Position numbers and translations under genes: made by a program
Shown: positions 1-12,300 of the stretch, in pieces
How the letters are laid out: the number at the start of each line of letters is the position of its first letter
How positions within the stretch are numbered: the first letter of the stretch is position 1
Notes under the pieces: generated by a model
The model's input: only the letters and a program-made list of their open reading frames with translations
Told to the model about the DNA's origin: nothing
The model's database searches: none
NCBI GenBank assembly: GCA_949751835.1
Contig: CATKHK010000023.1
Span: 62,001-126,000 of the forward strand
DNA: 64,000 bases
Reading direction: 5' to 3'
Source: Blepharisma japonicum
Taxonomy: Eukaryota; Ciliophora; Heterotrichea; Heterotrichida; Blepharismidae

Positions 1-1988
1 ATAGATCTTAAGTCTTGGCTCTTAGCCTGCTTTCTCACATACTTTTCAGGAGTAAACGCTTTTCCGTTTTCTATCATAGTTTCCAGTGTTTTATTTCTTA
101 ATTCCTTTCTTTTTTCCATTTCTTCAATAAATTTTTTCCTAACTTCATTATTTACCAATGATTTCTCTTCTACTTTTCTTAAATTTTTCAAATTTTTTTT
201 CCACCCAATCAAACCTTTATGATGAATAGACCTGACTTCATTATTTAAACTTCTTGTCAGCTCTTTTAAAGAATGCAAATTGATATCTTGGCTACTTCTG
301 ATTTTATTGCGATATCTTGTTAGATCAGGGATTTCAGGGTTTTTGTCGCTATCTGAATTATAAGAGAGCTCACTTTCTGAGACTTTGCTATCAGAAGAGC
401 CGCTGGAGGACGAACTTTCGTTTGAGGACTCTCCTTTATCTGATTTGTCAGGGATATATTTATCATCTCCAACACATTGCAATTCTCAGCTTGATTCATA
501 AGAGTGACATCCAGCAGTATTTAGCGTATAAGAATGGTGGACTTTATTTTCAATTGACGCTAAGTCAAATTTCTTTAATGAAAGGACTCTGATATTTTTT
601 TCTCAGTTTAGAGGATCTTCTTTTCGATCTGATATATATGCTTTCATTAGACTGGTAAGACGATTTCTCGCAATGCCTAAACCAATTGCAATAGTGTGAG
701 GTTGGAATTTTTTTAATATTGTTGATTTCATATGGAGAAGACGGTAAAGAACATTATTATTCAGTCTGTAATAAAAAGCTTTATTTGCATCTACATTTGT
801 TTTTTTAAGCTGGCTGAGTCTTCTCAAAGTAACTTCTACAGCAAATCCAACACTTACGACTTTGTCAGTGATTTTTATTTTGCTAACTCTTCTATTAGCT
901 TTCTTGAATTTAATTAAAAATTGATTCTCTTTTGATTGCTCACACAGAATCTTCAGAAACCCTGAAATTGATTTTCCTAATGAGTGCACCTGTCTCAGCC
1001 TTTCAAAAAAAGTACTTTTTCCTGTACCTTGATACAAAATATTATGAATTGGCAAGCAGCTTTGATTAGAAGTTTGCATTTGTATAGGGAAATACGTAAT
1101 ATAAGTATTCAATTTTGCCAGTTCATCATTTATCTTATTTTCTTGTTTTGTAATTTTATCAAGAAAAATTGCAAAATTATCATCATTAAAAAGTGATGCT
1201 TTAGTTACACCAGGCACGCGATTGAAAATTTTTAGTTTTATGTTACCTTGGCTTATAATGGTTTGGAAAATATTTTCGACCTTTTCAAATGACAATTTCA
1301 AATAAAGTAAAACTTTTTGTAAGTTATTTAAATTCGCAAGCACTTGTGAGTTATAATTAAAAACATCAATTACATGCTGAGCACTTTTTTTGCATAATTG
1401 AGATCCTCGCATCTGCATTTTTATACAATTAAAGGAGACATCCCCTTGGTCTTTGCAATCAAAAGAGTTGATGGAGTTGCTGAAAATTATTTTTGGATTT
1501 TTTGAAATATTTTTGTCAAGAATTTCCTCAGTTTCTTCTTCTTTTCAAATTAGTTGGGAGCTTTGGATTTTGCATTCATTTGCGACTTCTTGAGCTTTTA
1601 TAATCAATTTTTCAGACTCTTCAGGAATGAAATCATTTAATAGAAAATAAACTTTATTTGTATCGCTTTGGCAAGAAATTAAAGATTTTCATGCTCTTTG
1701 TAGTTGCCCGTCAATTTCTTTAGCAAGTGCATGAATAGTCATAAAGTTTCTAGTTAACCTAATATCTGAAGTAGACGACCTGTCTAGAGCTTCTTTGACT
1801 TGCCTAGTATCGTTTCTACTTGCTTCAGCAAAGACACGATCACTTTCAGCAATCGTTAATAAAAAGTTTAATTCTTGTGAAAATTGGCGGATTTGTAAAG
1901 CATAGTCATCAAATTGGGGCTGTATTTTCATTGCAATTGTATTAAATATAGAACAATCATAAGGGGTGTATTTTTGTTTTGATGCCAT
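1..1988 (-). CDS. Unknown protein, C-terminus cut off by window edge
   Basis: Minus-strand gene starting at ATG 1988 (MASKQKYT) and running off the left edge, so at least 662 codons. It is continuous only if in-frame TGA codons (near 1688, 1544, 601 and 490) are Trp; no TAA or TAG interrupts it. The first 100 residues look helical. The middle is Lys-rich and helical, around the segment reading FYRLNNNVLYRLLHMKS. Towards the visible C-terminus there is a Ser-rich acidic patch (ESSSSSGSSDSKVSESE) followed by a Lys/Glu-rich tail. No transmembrane segment, signal peptide or known domain was recognised. The gene is certain from the long conserved frame; its function is unknown. Confidence 0.8.
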
Positions 1989-2373
1989 GCGGACTGAAAT
2001 CTAATTATTTCATCTTTAAAGAAGGATTTAATTTTCATTAATTTAACTCTCTAAGGCCAAAATTCTTTTATATTTGATTTTTATGAGATAAAAAGGTTTT
2101 TAATGCTAAATTTATTTCATCTAGCTTTAATTTAATTTGATTAAGAGTAAAAATTTATTTTATGATTAAATGCGATATTTTCTTAATTAAAAGCAAATAT
2201 TTTGATATATTTGATCAAATAGTAAACTTTTTGAAAATATTTTACTCCTAGCATAAGCGCAAATATATATGTATAGAATGAATCTAAAAATGTCAAAAAT
2301 ATATATTTTAAATCCAAATTACTTTTATCTAAAGCTGAAGTCTATCACATCTTGAGTTTTTAAAATAATCTTA
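1989..2373. other. AT-rich spacer between tandem minus-strand genes
   Basis: About 385 bp of very AT-rich sequence upstream of the start at 1988 and downstream of the stop at 2374. I see no open frame, no RNA signature and no repeat. It presumably holds the promoter of the gene to its left. Confidence 0.6.
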
Positions 2374-5256
2374 TTATTTTAATCTATACATAAGTGCACT
2401 ACACATAGGCAAAAGTGTGGACAACGTACTCTGTATGCAAATAAACTTCGATTCTTCATCCATCAATCGATACCCAACCCATACTGAATCAGAAACTATA
2501 GGGTTTTTAACTTTTTTTGCTAAATTCTGAAGAACTTTTTCGTATTCTTCAGATGTTTGGTTTCAATCTGGGCGCTTAGACAGCCTTCATCTAAATTCTT
2601 TAATTTTTTCATCTATATGGCCTGATAGCTCTTGAAGGTGCCCAAGTGATCCCTTTTCATGGAAAATCTTTGCAAATCTATTAAGACTATCTATAGTAAA
2701 TACTTGGTGAGCCAATGTTAAATGTGAAAAATTTTCAAATGATAAGGCTTTAACCTCTTCTTCCTGCTCTCCTGTGAACAACTCTGAAAACTTATTAAAT
2801 AAATCTAGAGAAAAATTATCTGTCATGTTAGAAGCAGAAATATGCCTGATAAGCAGCTGAAACTCAGTATACTCTAGAAATCCATCGCCATTAAAATCAG
2901 CAGCCTCATAAATGCATTTAATAAAATTCATCCTAACCTCTCTCTTTTTTTCTATCCTATCTATAATTTGTTCATAGTAAGCATCAAAATCAACATATGC
3001 TTGTTTGTCAGGCTGCCTTATTTTTTCAATATCTTTTTTCAGTCCTTCATTTTCTTCTTGGCTGAGTTTATTTCAAAATGTCTTGTGGTACTCTACAGCT
3101 TTTTCATATGGAATATACAGATTTTCTGCTCAATCAGCTTGTATATCTTTATATACTCCAGCCCTCATAAAATTAAGACAGTCTGCATAAATCATTAAGT
3201 CATCATCAGTTAAATCATCATAAAGTCTCAAAAATCTACCAAAAATATAAATTCGTTTAATGGATTTATATTTGATACAAGATGACAAAAGCTGCTGATA
3301 TTTAGTTTCCACCACTTTTGGCATCCCATATTTATGATTAAAAGAGTCAATAACAATATCTGGCATATGTATAGTTTTCGTTTCAGGGTCTATTTTCTTC
3401 ATAACTGCTACATCATAAAATTGTGTTATAAATCTAAGTAGCATTTTTTTGATCATAATTCTTTTTAGCTTGTAAACTGGAGTATTAAGAACTTTATAAG
3501 TAATTTGTCTAGCCACATTATTTTGCGCTGAAAGTTTTTTGATTGCCCTAACCTTTTGAATAGTTGTATAGAGCCGACCTCGTCTTCTTATCGGTTCTGT
3601 CGGGGCTTCAACTGGCTTTGGAGCTATTTGGGCATCTAATTGTTCATGCCCTTTTGTAATAGCTTTTGAAATTGATTTAAGCAAAGATTTAGCTAAAGTG
3701 CTATCTTGGGTGTTTGCTATAAAATTTTCTCTCATCTTGATGATTAAACTGTTCACTTGGTCAATTTTGTCTTGAAATGTCAAAACAAATTCTTTTTGCT
3801 CTTCTGAAATTTTGCCTTGCTTTTCAAGCTGTGATAGCATATCATCATCGCTCTCCTCCTCTTCTTCCTCATCTTCTTCATAAATTACGTGTCTTTGCTG
3901 GGCAATTAAGTCCACAAGTTTGAAGTTTGATGATTTTCTTATTTCGATATGAGGAGCTGGTGGCTTTATATATTTTTCTCCTATTGATTCTCCACATAAG
4001 TCAGCTACATCAGTTTGCTGTTCAACTTCATTTACTAAAATTACAGGGGCGTCTATTTCTTGATCTCTGAAATCTGGCCTCGAAAATAGTTCAGCTTCAA
4101 AATCATTGTTTTTTTCTATACTTTCAATAATTTTTTCAGGTTCTCCAAATTCAACTAAGCTAACCTTGCTGACCAAAGGGTCTCTTCTTAAAATTTCATC
4201 AATATCATCTGCTTTTTTTCTTCTGATTTTCAAAACTTTTTTAGGCCTCACCTCAATAATCCCATCTGGTTTTTCAATGAAATCAACGTCAGCATTATTT
4301 AATTTTGCTTCCAAAACTCTGTTATCTTCTTTTAAATATAAAATTTCTTTTTTTGCGCTTTCATACTGCTTTTGTAATATTCCTAGCTTTCTAATAATTT
4401 TCTCTTCTCTTCTTGTCATTTTCTCTGATTCATCACCTTTAGCTTTTATAAGTCTTAATAATTTTTCGTTTTCGATATAAAGTTTATCCTTTTCTTTTAT
4501 GATCCTGGTTTTTTCAACTAAATGCCGGGCATTGATTTCTTCTTTTTCATGTGAGAATTCTTGAGACTGCATTAATAGTTTAACATTAACAATTCTTAAA
4601 GCTCTTTCAAGTATTCCTAGATAAGCTTTTCAAACTCTATTTATCAGTTCTCCTCTTTCGACACATTGCACACTTACTTGTCTGACAATTTCATGAAAGC
4701 ATACATTATAAATTAAAAGCGCACCTTCAAAAAGCTGCTCAATGTCCTCATTTTGTTCTGACAAAACTTGCTTAAGCATCATATCTAATCAGTCAGCCAG
4801 AGCATGGACGTCTCTTCTTCTTACTGGCCGCCCTAGCTCCAATCTATCTGTTTCTTCGGTTTCATAAATTTTAATATTATCATTTACAACCTCTTTCAAT
4901 TTATCAATAGAAGTAGGCAATTTCATAGCTTTTGTACCTTTTAAAAACCCCAGCGTTTCCATTAAATCAGCCATTTCTTCACGATTGCCTTTATTTTTAT
5001 ATGCTGGGCTTCTTTCCCCGTCAATTATTTTGTCCGATTTGATTCTTTCACGATTTAATTTAGCATTAGCAATGTCTGCCATCATTTTTGTTTTTAATGC
5101 AATAGGAGTGATTGCTAGTTTTAGGGATCTTGGGCTTGAAAGATCTGGGAGAGTTGGAGATTGAGGGATATGATGCCTATCAAAAAATTCGCCAAATTCA
5201 CCTTGCGGAGTAGATGTGTGGGTTCTTGATGTCATGACCAGCTTTTTGTGCATCAT
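2374..5256 (-). CDS. AXDND1-like protein: axonemal dynein light-chain domain, coiled coil, EF-hand
   Basis: 960-aa protein, ATG at 5256 with an in-frame TAA just upstream, ending at TAA 2374. Several in-frame TGA codons (e.g. near 4788, 4630, 3130, 3070, 2585) must be Trp. Residues about 173-207 carry the axonemal dynein light-chain (p28) signature, including FHEIVRQVSVQCVERGELI, the core of proteins such as AXDND1. A long charged helical stretch follows (about 230-310), with an acidic run near residue 470. A C-terminal EF-hand loop, DFNGDGFLEYTE, lies at about 788-799 with all calcium ligands in place. Family knowledge places such proteins in the cilium or flagellum. The EF-hand suggests calcium sensitivity (inference). 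The single domain hit makes it AXDND1-like rather than a proven orthologue. Confidence 0.72.
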
Positions 5257-5613
5257 TTAAGCTTTTTGTAAATAAGATTATCATATTTTTTTAATTCATG
5301 ACTCTAAAGGATATGTCAATTAGCAATTAGGAAAATAACCATTTTAAAGAAAATAGCACAAACATTAACATTTATTTTTGACTTTTATCTATAATTAATT
5401 GTATAAATTAAATAAAATGTATAATCAATAAATCAAACAGCCTTTAATAATCTCAAAATAGCTTAAACAATTAATTTTTTGATGAAATCAGATTTTTTTA
5501 AAAAGCTTTGATTAAATTTCTATTATTTGGAGTAAGAAGCTAAAATTGATAAATGCTGTGAAAATGAGAGCTTCAAGAAAAATCAATGTGACAGTTGAAA
5601 ATATAAATTAAAA
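5257..5613. promoter_or_regulatory. Divergent intergenic region
   Basis: 357 bp between two start codons that point away from each other (5256 minus, 5614 plus). It is AT-rich with no supported ORF. It must contain both promoters, but I recognise no specific box. Confidence 0.4.
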
Positions 5614-6279
5614 ATGAAGACAAATAGAAGAGCATTAAGTAACATTTATTAAGGCGAATTTTCCCATCGAGATAGTTTTTTAAATCCCAAAACTGTAGAT
5701 CCGTTATTAGTTAGAAAAACAAGAAAAAGCGTGAGTATTCCCGAGCAATATAAATTTTCCCCATCAAGCAAAGGAATAGGACTATTTAGTCCACATAGCC
5801 CCGAAACTTTGCATCTTTCTTCGAACCGTAGGTCTGGCATAAGAACCTATACTCCTCCTCGCAGTAATATAGAAAGCCAAACTGCATGTATAAAAACTTA
5901 CAAGATAGAAAAAACAGATCCCATATCACATAGTAACTCAAACTCCCCAAATTCAACCCCCAGAAAAATCCGAGAATTTGCTCCCTCCGAAGAATTAGTG
6001 AAATTCAACGATAAAAAAAGCCCTATAAATTTACCGACTAGAGGCAGAAGTCCCGAAATTAAGCCAAAAATAGAAAAAAAGAGGCATAAAGTGTCACGAT
6101 ATATCCCTACACAAATAAAGTTGTTACTGGAAAATACCCTAAATGACATAAAATATCCAAATTTGACCCCAAAGCCTCAACATATAGAATTTGAAAAAGA
6201 TAATGAATATTCGCACACAAAAGGAATGGCAGAAGTGTATAGACAAAGATCAATAGTAACAAAAATAAAATTCGGATAA
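5614..6279 (+). CDS. Unknown basic protein with one 15-nt intron
   Basis: 216-aa protein. Exon 1 is 5614-5638 (MKTNRRAL, then a split Ser codon) and exon 2 is 5654-6279, joined across a 15-nt GT...AG intron. Without the intron the frame would hit TAA at 5650 and would have no ATG before 5731. The protein is rich in Ser, Pro, Lys and Arg with short SPS/SP motifs (e.g. YKFSPSSKGIGLFSPHSP), so it is probably largely disordered and a phosphorylation target (inference). No domain recognised. It is divergent from the AXDND1-like gene. Confidence 0.75.
5639..5653 (+). other. 15-nt intron (gtaacatttattaag)
   Basis: Removal joins an ATG exon to the downstream frame within a Ser codon. It has GT at the start, AG at the end and A at position -6. 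Confidence 0.8.
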
Positions 6280-6514
6280 GAAAGAAATCTTATTATAATC
6301 AATAGTTTGCAATCATAATTTGCATTAAATAAATAATAAATTCTAACTAAATATTTTAGATAGCCAATGCTTAAATTTAAATAAAATAGCAATATAGTTA
6401 TCGAGACTTTATTTTGATATTAAAAGAAAAATTTATTATAAAGATTTTAAAGTTAAATATTTAATCGATATTCTATTTTATTAAGCTAATTTATGATGTT
6501 TATACTTATCAAAT

Positions 6515-9127
6515 ATGTCAAATTATAGAAAGTGCGATTTCTGCAATGAGCCGATGAATAATCCTACATTCCACCAAATAACCTGTAGAGCGAAGAATAA
6601 AAGAGCATCTAAAGATACGGATATTCCAATTCAAGCCAAAGCTTACTTCAGGAATAAAAGAGGTGAAGATTCTGCTGCTGTGAATACAGCACTTTATACA
6701 TTGTAAAAATTACTTAGGTGCTATATAAAACCTTTGTTTCAAAGCATTATCAAGGGATATTCTGGCTGCAGTGAGCATCAAGAAGGTAGCGCTTGCCTAT
6801 CATGTGCTTTGAAAAGAATTTTTGAAGAATTCAGCATAAAATCCAATGCTTCAGGAGATCCAGGAGTTGCTTACGAAGTCGATGTCTCGGATTTTTACAA
6901 TGAAATATCAAACATCACTGATACAGTCATAGGCGAAAAAACTCCTTCTTCTGAGGTAATGTTTGTAATTACAGAAACCTTAAACATTTTGCATCATATT
7001 TATGTCCAGAGATATGTTGATGAAAACACACCCGCGACAGCAATTCCCTGCCAGGAAATATGCCCAGGCCATCAGGTTTGTGACTTTCGTCTAAAAGAAA
7101 CAATGAAATGCCAATGCTCAAAGGTCTTTTCATATAGCTGGAATTACTCAGAATTTTCATACCCAACCTATATTTCGAATATAAAAGAAACCCTCCCAAC
7201 TGAGTCATCAAAAATATTTTTTGGACTCCCAAAATACGGACTCATGAACCATTCAGCATTCTCTTCAATTCTACCACTTCTAAAGAAAATGCCTTCTTTT
7301 ATGAGATATCAATGGGAAAGTATAGATATAAATGAATGTGAAGATGAAGATTGTGAAATTAAAACAAGTAAGCGTAAGACTGAATTAATCTCAAGTCCTC
7401 CGCAATACTTTTTCTCAAGTATTATATGGGAAAAGGAAAAAGATCCAGATAGCGTAGAGTCATTACAAGTTTTATCATCTATCTCAAACAATATATCATT
7501 GAGTGAAATTTTTGTAACACCTTTAAAAGATAATTATCAACTGAAGTATATGGTTTTTTATAATGAAAAAAGCTGCGTTCTTGTTGTTAAACGGGAAGAT
7601 GATCAATGGGAATTAGTAGAAGGAAACAGAAAAAATATAATCGTGAAATGGGAAAAGGTGATTGAAGAAGTTTTGATTAAAAATTTCCGCCTTGCTGGAT
7701 TGGCTTATGTGGCTTCTGAAGAAGGTGAAGGACTTGAATTGTCAGAGTTGAAATGGCTGAGTTTAGAAAAATTAGCTGTTGAAGATCAAGCATATAAGGA
7801 AAGAAACAATGGAGTTGAAGCTCAGGCTGAAATAAAAGTTAATTCTATAAGCATCGATAATCCACAAAGGGAAGCCATAAATTATGAAAATTTGGATAAA
7901 GATGAGTACGTAGACTTAAGTGAAGAAGAACAGCTAAAAATAATTAACCAAGATTTAGAAAATGCCAAGAAGAAAGATACAAAAAATTCTATTTTTGCCA
8001 ATCCAATCGAAAGTTATTTACAAGACAGAATTGAAAAATATAAAATCGAATTAGAAGAAGAGAAAAAACAAAGAAATCTGGGAATCAAGAATTTATTGCC
8101 TGAAGAAATGAAAAATGAAGAACAATTTGTCGAAATGAGAAATCCGAAATTTGAAGAAGAAAAACCAAAAGAAAAAAAATGGTATTTGGATAATTTAAGA
8201 GAGGAAAAAAAGCAAGAAGAAATGAAAAATGAAGAAAAACTTTTTGAAATGAGAAATCCATTTGAAGAAGAAAAACCAAAAGACAAAAAATGGTATTTGG
8301 ATGATTTAAGAGAAGAAATGAAAAATACTTGAAAATGCCCATGTGGAGCAGATAATGAAGAATCATGGGAAGTCTGCGTAAAATGTAATAAAATCAAAGA
8401 AGGAGCAGGAGCATGGGCATGCAAGTTTTGCACAGCCATTAATCATAGTAGGTTTAGCGATAGATGCGCTGTATGCTTTGAACATCAATTAGCTGATCAG
8501 CCCCTTGTAAAGGATTATTGAAATTGCACTCTTTGTGGAACTGTGAATATCAATTCTTATATGTATTGTTCAAACTGTCAAGAATTAAAAACATCAGATA
8601 AATGAAAATGCGACACTTGTGGAAAGATAAATTATAGTTGAGATAAAGAATGTACAAGCTGCTCAATTAATCAGCGAAGGCTTTCACCAAATAGATCTCT
8701 GCAGAAAAGAGAAATAGAAATTTTTAATTGCATGAGTTGTAAGTCAAAAATTAAATCCGACAATTATAAATATTGCTGACTTTGTAAGAGAGCAACAGAT
8801 TACTGTGAACACTCAGAATATCCAGGGAAATATATTTGCCGTGATTGTCAAAAAGAAATTTGACGTTGTACAACATGCAAAAGTGAAAACTTCCCGACAA
8901 AATCAGCGTGTGAAAAGTGCCTGAGGAGCAAGCTAGAAGAAAGAAAAGAAGAAATTGATGAAAATTCTTGTTCAAACTGCCGTAAAAAACTATTGTATAC
9001 CAAATATTGTCATAGGTGCCTAAAAATGGAAGAGTTTTGCACCTGCCCAAGGTCCATTCATAAAAATTATTTATGTAGAAGTTGCAAAACTATATCAGAA
9101 CTAGATATTAGATATAAAAGATACTAA
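6515..9127 (+). CDS. USP53/54-like pseudo-deubiquitinase with C-terminal zinc-finger array
   Basis: 865-aa protein; a 15-nt intron at 6703-6717 joins the first 63 codons to the rest. The N-terminus has a small CxxC...H...C motif (residues 7-24). Residues 51-58 (EDSAAVNT) align with the ubiquitin-specific protease Cys box GNTCYMNS, with Ala replacing the catalytic Cys. A C-terminal USP half follows (about 350-395, DDQWELVEGNRKN), but the GHY His is replaced (NEKSCVLV). It is therefore predicted to be catalytically dead. Two copies of a 33-38-residue charged repeat (KKWYLD) lie at about 525-600. The last 265 residues hold successive CxxC pairs, several preceded by Trp as in RanBP2/NZF fingers (W-x-C-x2-C); six of these Trp codons are TGA. 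A ubiquitin-binding or scaffold role is inferred. Confidence 0.78.
6703..6717 (+). other. 15-nt intron (gtaaaaattacttag)
   Basis: Without it the frame stops at TAA 6704. With it, ACA TT|G TGC joins the Cys-box exon to the rest of the USP-like gene in frame. A at -6. Confidence 0.82.
8102..8314 (+). repeat. Two-copy in-gene tandem repeat (114 nt and 99 nt)
   Basis: Copy 1 (8102-8215) and copy 2 (8216-8314) both encode EEMKNEE...EMRNP...FEEEKPK.KKWYLD.LRE. Copy 2 is slightly shorter. It lies in the linker between the USP-like domain and the zinc fingers. Confidence 0.85.
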
Positions 9128-9323
9128 TAAATAAATGAATTAATATTCATTCTAATAAATTTATTTATTTAAGCTAAAATAAATTGCCCCGCGCAACAAA
9201 TTGCAAATTTCTATTCGATATAATGAGTAATTCCTCATAATTTAACTTCAAATTTCAAGGGGTTTTAGATTTCAGAATAAGCTATATAAAATTTACAACT
9301 GATTTATAAAATAAGCAGAAAAA

Positions 9324-12300
9324 ATGACTCAAGATTTTGAAAGCAAAATAAGAAAAGATAATTACTTATCTCTGGGAGGCTTAATGGTTCCTGAAGACAT
9401 TGAGTGGGTTTCATTAGCATCATCCTTATCAACTCCTTTATTAGTTCCTTTGCGTACAAAATTTCACTCAGCAAACCCGAAAGAGCTCCCAGGATGAAGA
9501 GGTGAGAGGCCTCAGATTCAAGACGAAGAATCTGATTTATCGATACGATCTCGCTCTCCACCTTTTGTTAACAGTAAAAGAGAATGAAATGCATCTCCAA
9601 TGTATCCTCGCCACGAAAAATCAAAAAGGCTGCTAGAAGTTCCACTTCTGCTGCCAAAAATAAAATCCAAGCCTGAATTAATTGTTCTTCGTCCATTTTC
9701 CCACGAAATGAGAGGAGTAGACGACGATTTTGCATCAAAAGCATCATCTCCATTTGATATAAAACCCCAAGAGCTAAGAAAAACTCAAAACAGTGCTTTA
9801 GAAACCCAAAGCACCCTCGAAGCAACTCTTCCTCCTATCAAAAATCCTGCATATGGTTTCAGTTTGAAACGGCCATCAAGCAAAGGATTCATTTCTCTTG
9901 AAGTAAATGAAGAAAAAGATCCAATTATATATACCGAATCTTTAGGAATGCCAAACCTAGCACTTAATAACGAAGATAGGAAGCTGCAATTTGGTCAAAA
10001 TTCTGCTGGGATTCCATCAAAAATACAATATGCTTCATCAAAAACTGATCCTTCGACAGGAAAAAATGAAATAAAAAAATCTCAGAAATTATCTTATGGG
10101 CCGATCCCAGAAGATGAAGAACAGTCTCCAACCCCATACTCGCAACCGGATTTAAAAGTAGTTCCTGGCTCTCCTCAAGATCATAAGTTACCATATTCAG
10201 ACAATCCTAGACTTATGGAAATATATAAACAATCTCCCGAGCTGAGACTTGACAAAAATATAAAAATTAGAAGAAGCTCAGATTCTCAAACGACATTTAG
10301 AAAAGATGAGGTTGAAGAATTCAAACAAGAAATGTTCAAAGAACTGTTTTTTGCCACCCCAGCAGATAGAAAGTCATCAGCTAAGCTGACACCTTCAAAT
10401 AAGAAAACTCTTCTCCATACTTTTCTCAAAGCTTTAATCACAGGAGAAATTCGAAACCGGGCAGAAGCTCAAGAATTTATTGATAATGAACTGAGCAAAG
10501 GAGTTGTAATTGTAAAACAATCTCGTGGGAATTCAAGCTCAAGCTCAGGTACAAGGTTTGTTTTGTCGCCTAACTCTGAAAAAGAGCGGGCATTATCTCC
10601 TGAAAGAAGCCAAAATATTATTATACCGCCTCATCATACTTCAGAAATTGAAGAAAATTCATTAAGAGAAAGCCCAAGGAAAGTCGCAATAAAAACTCCA
10701 ACAAAATCTGAAATAATAATCCCTGCATCTGAGTTAAAACTTAAGCCAAATTTTGCAGATCTTAATAAAATTGAATATGAAAATGAAGAATCAGACTCAG
10801 AAATCGACATCAATATAAATAGTAGCTTTCATAATGAAATTCAAAATAATTCATTAGAAGAAAGACAGCCTTCTCCTCAGAATAGACAAAGGTCTTCAAG
10901 TTTTTCAGGTAAAAAACAGCGTGAAAAAACTTACAAAGACCTTAACAATGAAATTACATTAATCCCGTCTGCGGGTAGAGATGAAAAAATTTCTCCAAGG
11001 CAGGAAGAAGGAGAGTCATTAATTGCCAAAGCAAGAAAATTAAGAGAAAAATGAGCAGAAGAAGATAGGAGGAAAACAATGACAAAGGAAGTGAATAAAG
11101 AAAAAGAAGAGTATGAGGAAGTTGAAGAAAAGGAAATTGTATATGATAATGAAACAGGAGAAATGATTGAAAGAATTATTAAAAAGGCAAGATTAAGGAG
11201 GGAAGAGTCAAAACGAGAAGAGGAAAAAAAAATTGAAGATAAAAAACTCTCTGAGGAAGCCAAAAAAGAGAGAGCTAAGCTTGAATTTTTAGAAGCTCCT
11301 AATTCTGATTTAGGAAGAGCACAGTCTGAATTTTTGAGCCCAAAAAGAAAAGATTCATTCAAAGCTGCTCCAGAAAGAAGACTTAGTGCTGATATTAGAA
11401 CTGATATTAATGAAAAAAAACCTCAAAAATCTTCGAAAAAAATAAAAAAATCATCTAAATCACCTGCAGATACTTCCTTATCAAAATCTCCACCTTTATC
11501 CAGAGTCCCTTCATTAAAAAAGTCGCCTTCTACATCTAAAGCTCCATCACCTATGCCTCAAGGTAAATTGAAAAAAAATAAAAAGAAAAATAAAAAACAA
11601 AAAAACAAAGAGCCAATTGAGAAAGAAAATGAAGAAGATAAAGCTTTAATTTCGGAATGGTCTGAAAACATGAAAATTCAGCCATTGCAATTGAATGAGA
11701 AATTTGAGAAAGAGGATTCTCCAACATTAGAAGGAGAAGTTCCAAAAACAAATAGAAGTAAGAAATCTATGGAAAGCCAAAAAACAGTAAAAAGTGAAAA
11801 AGGTGATGCAAGTCCTAGAAAAACTGATTCAAAAGTAAGGATTTCAAGAGAAAGTGGGAAAAATACAGAAAATGCTAAGCTATCAAAAGTGGGATCAAAT
11901 AGCCCAAGTCCAGCTCGTAATGATCGAACACCTTTAGATGAAAATGGTAGCCCAATTGTGAAAGAGAAAAGAAAAACCATCATAAGAAAAAGTGACAGCC
12001 CACCAAAAGAGACTAAACCAACCCCAAGAATGAAGCCAATGGACCGTTTTGTCCGCAATTTTTCAAAAAGTCTTTTGCAAACTGTTTCTATAATGGTTAT
12101 TACTCTCAAAAATGAGCTACAAAAAGCTGAACCACTTCTGGAAAATGTCGATCCCTATGAGATTGTTGCAAGGAGGAAAAAAATCACCCGAAAAATAAAC
12201 AAGATAAGAAAAAAGACGAGAATTGAATTGGAAAAACAAATTGTTTTAAATGATGAAGAAATAAATGAATCCTCCCCATTACCAGAAGAGAGAAAAACTG

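Noticed and set aside
4106-4480. Plus-strand open frame of 124 codons
   Set aside because: Antisense shadow of the AXDND1-like coiled coil; its Phe/Ser/Ile bias is simply the complement of Lys/Glu codons.
8014-8439. Long minus-strand open frame opposite the USP-like gene
   Set aside because: It is Phe/Ser-rich antisense of the Glu/Lys-rich repeat linker. The plus frame has domains and repeats; the minus frame has no ATG context or family.
11678-12109. Minus-strand open frame with membrane-like composition
   Set aside because: Hydrophobicity arises from reading Lys/Glu/Ser codons backwards. The plus-strand frame continues for 1436 codons.
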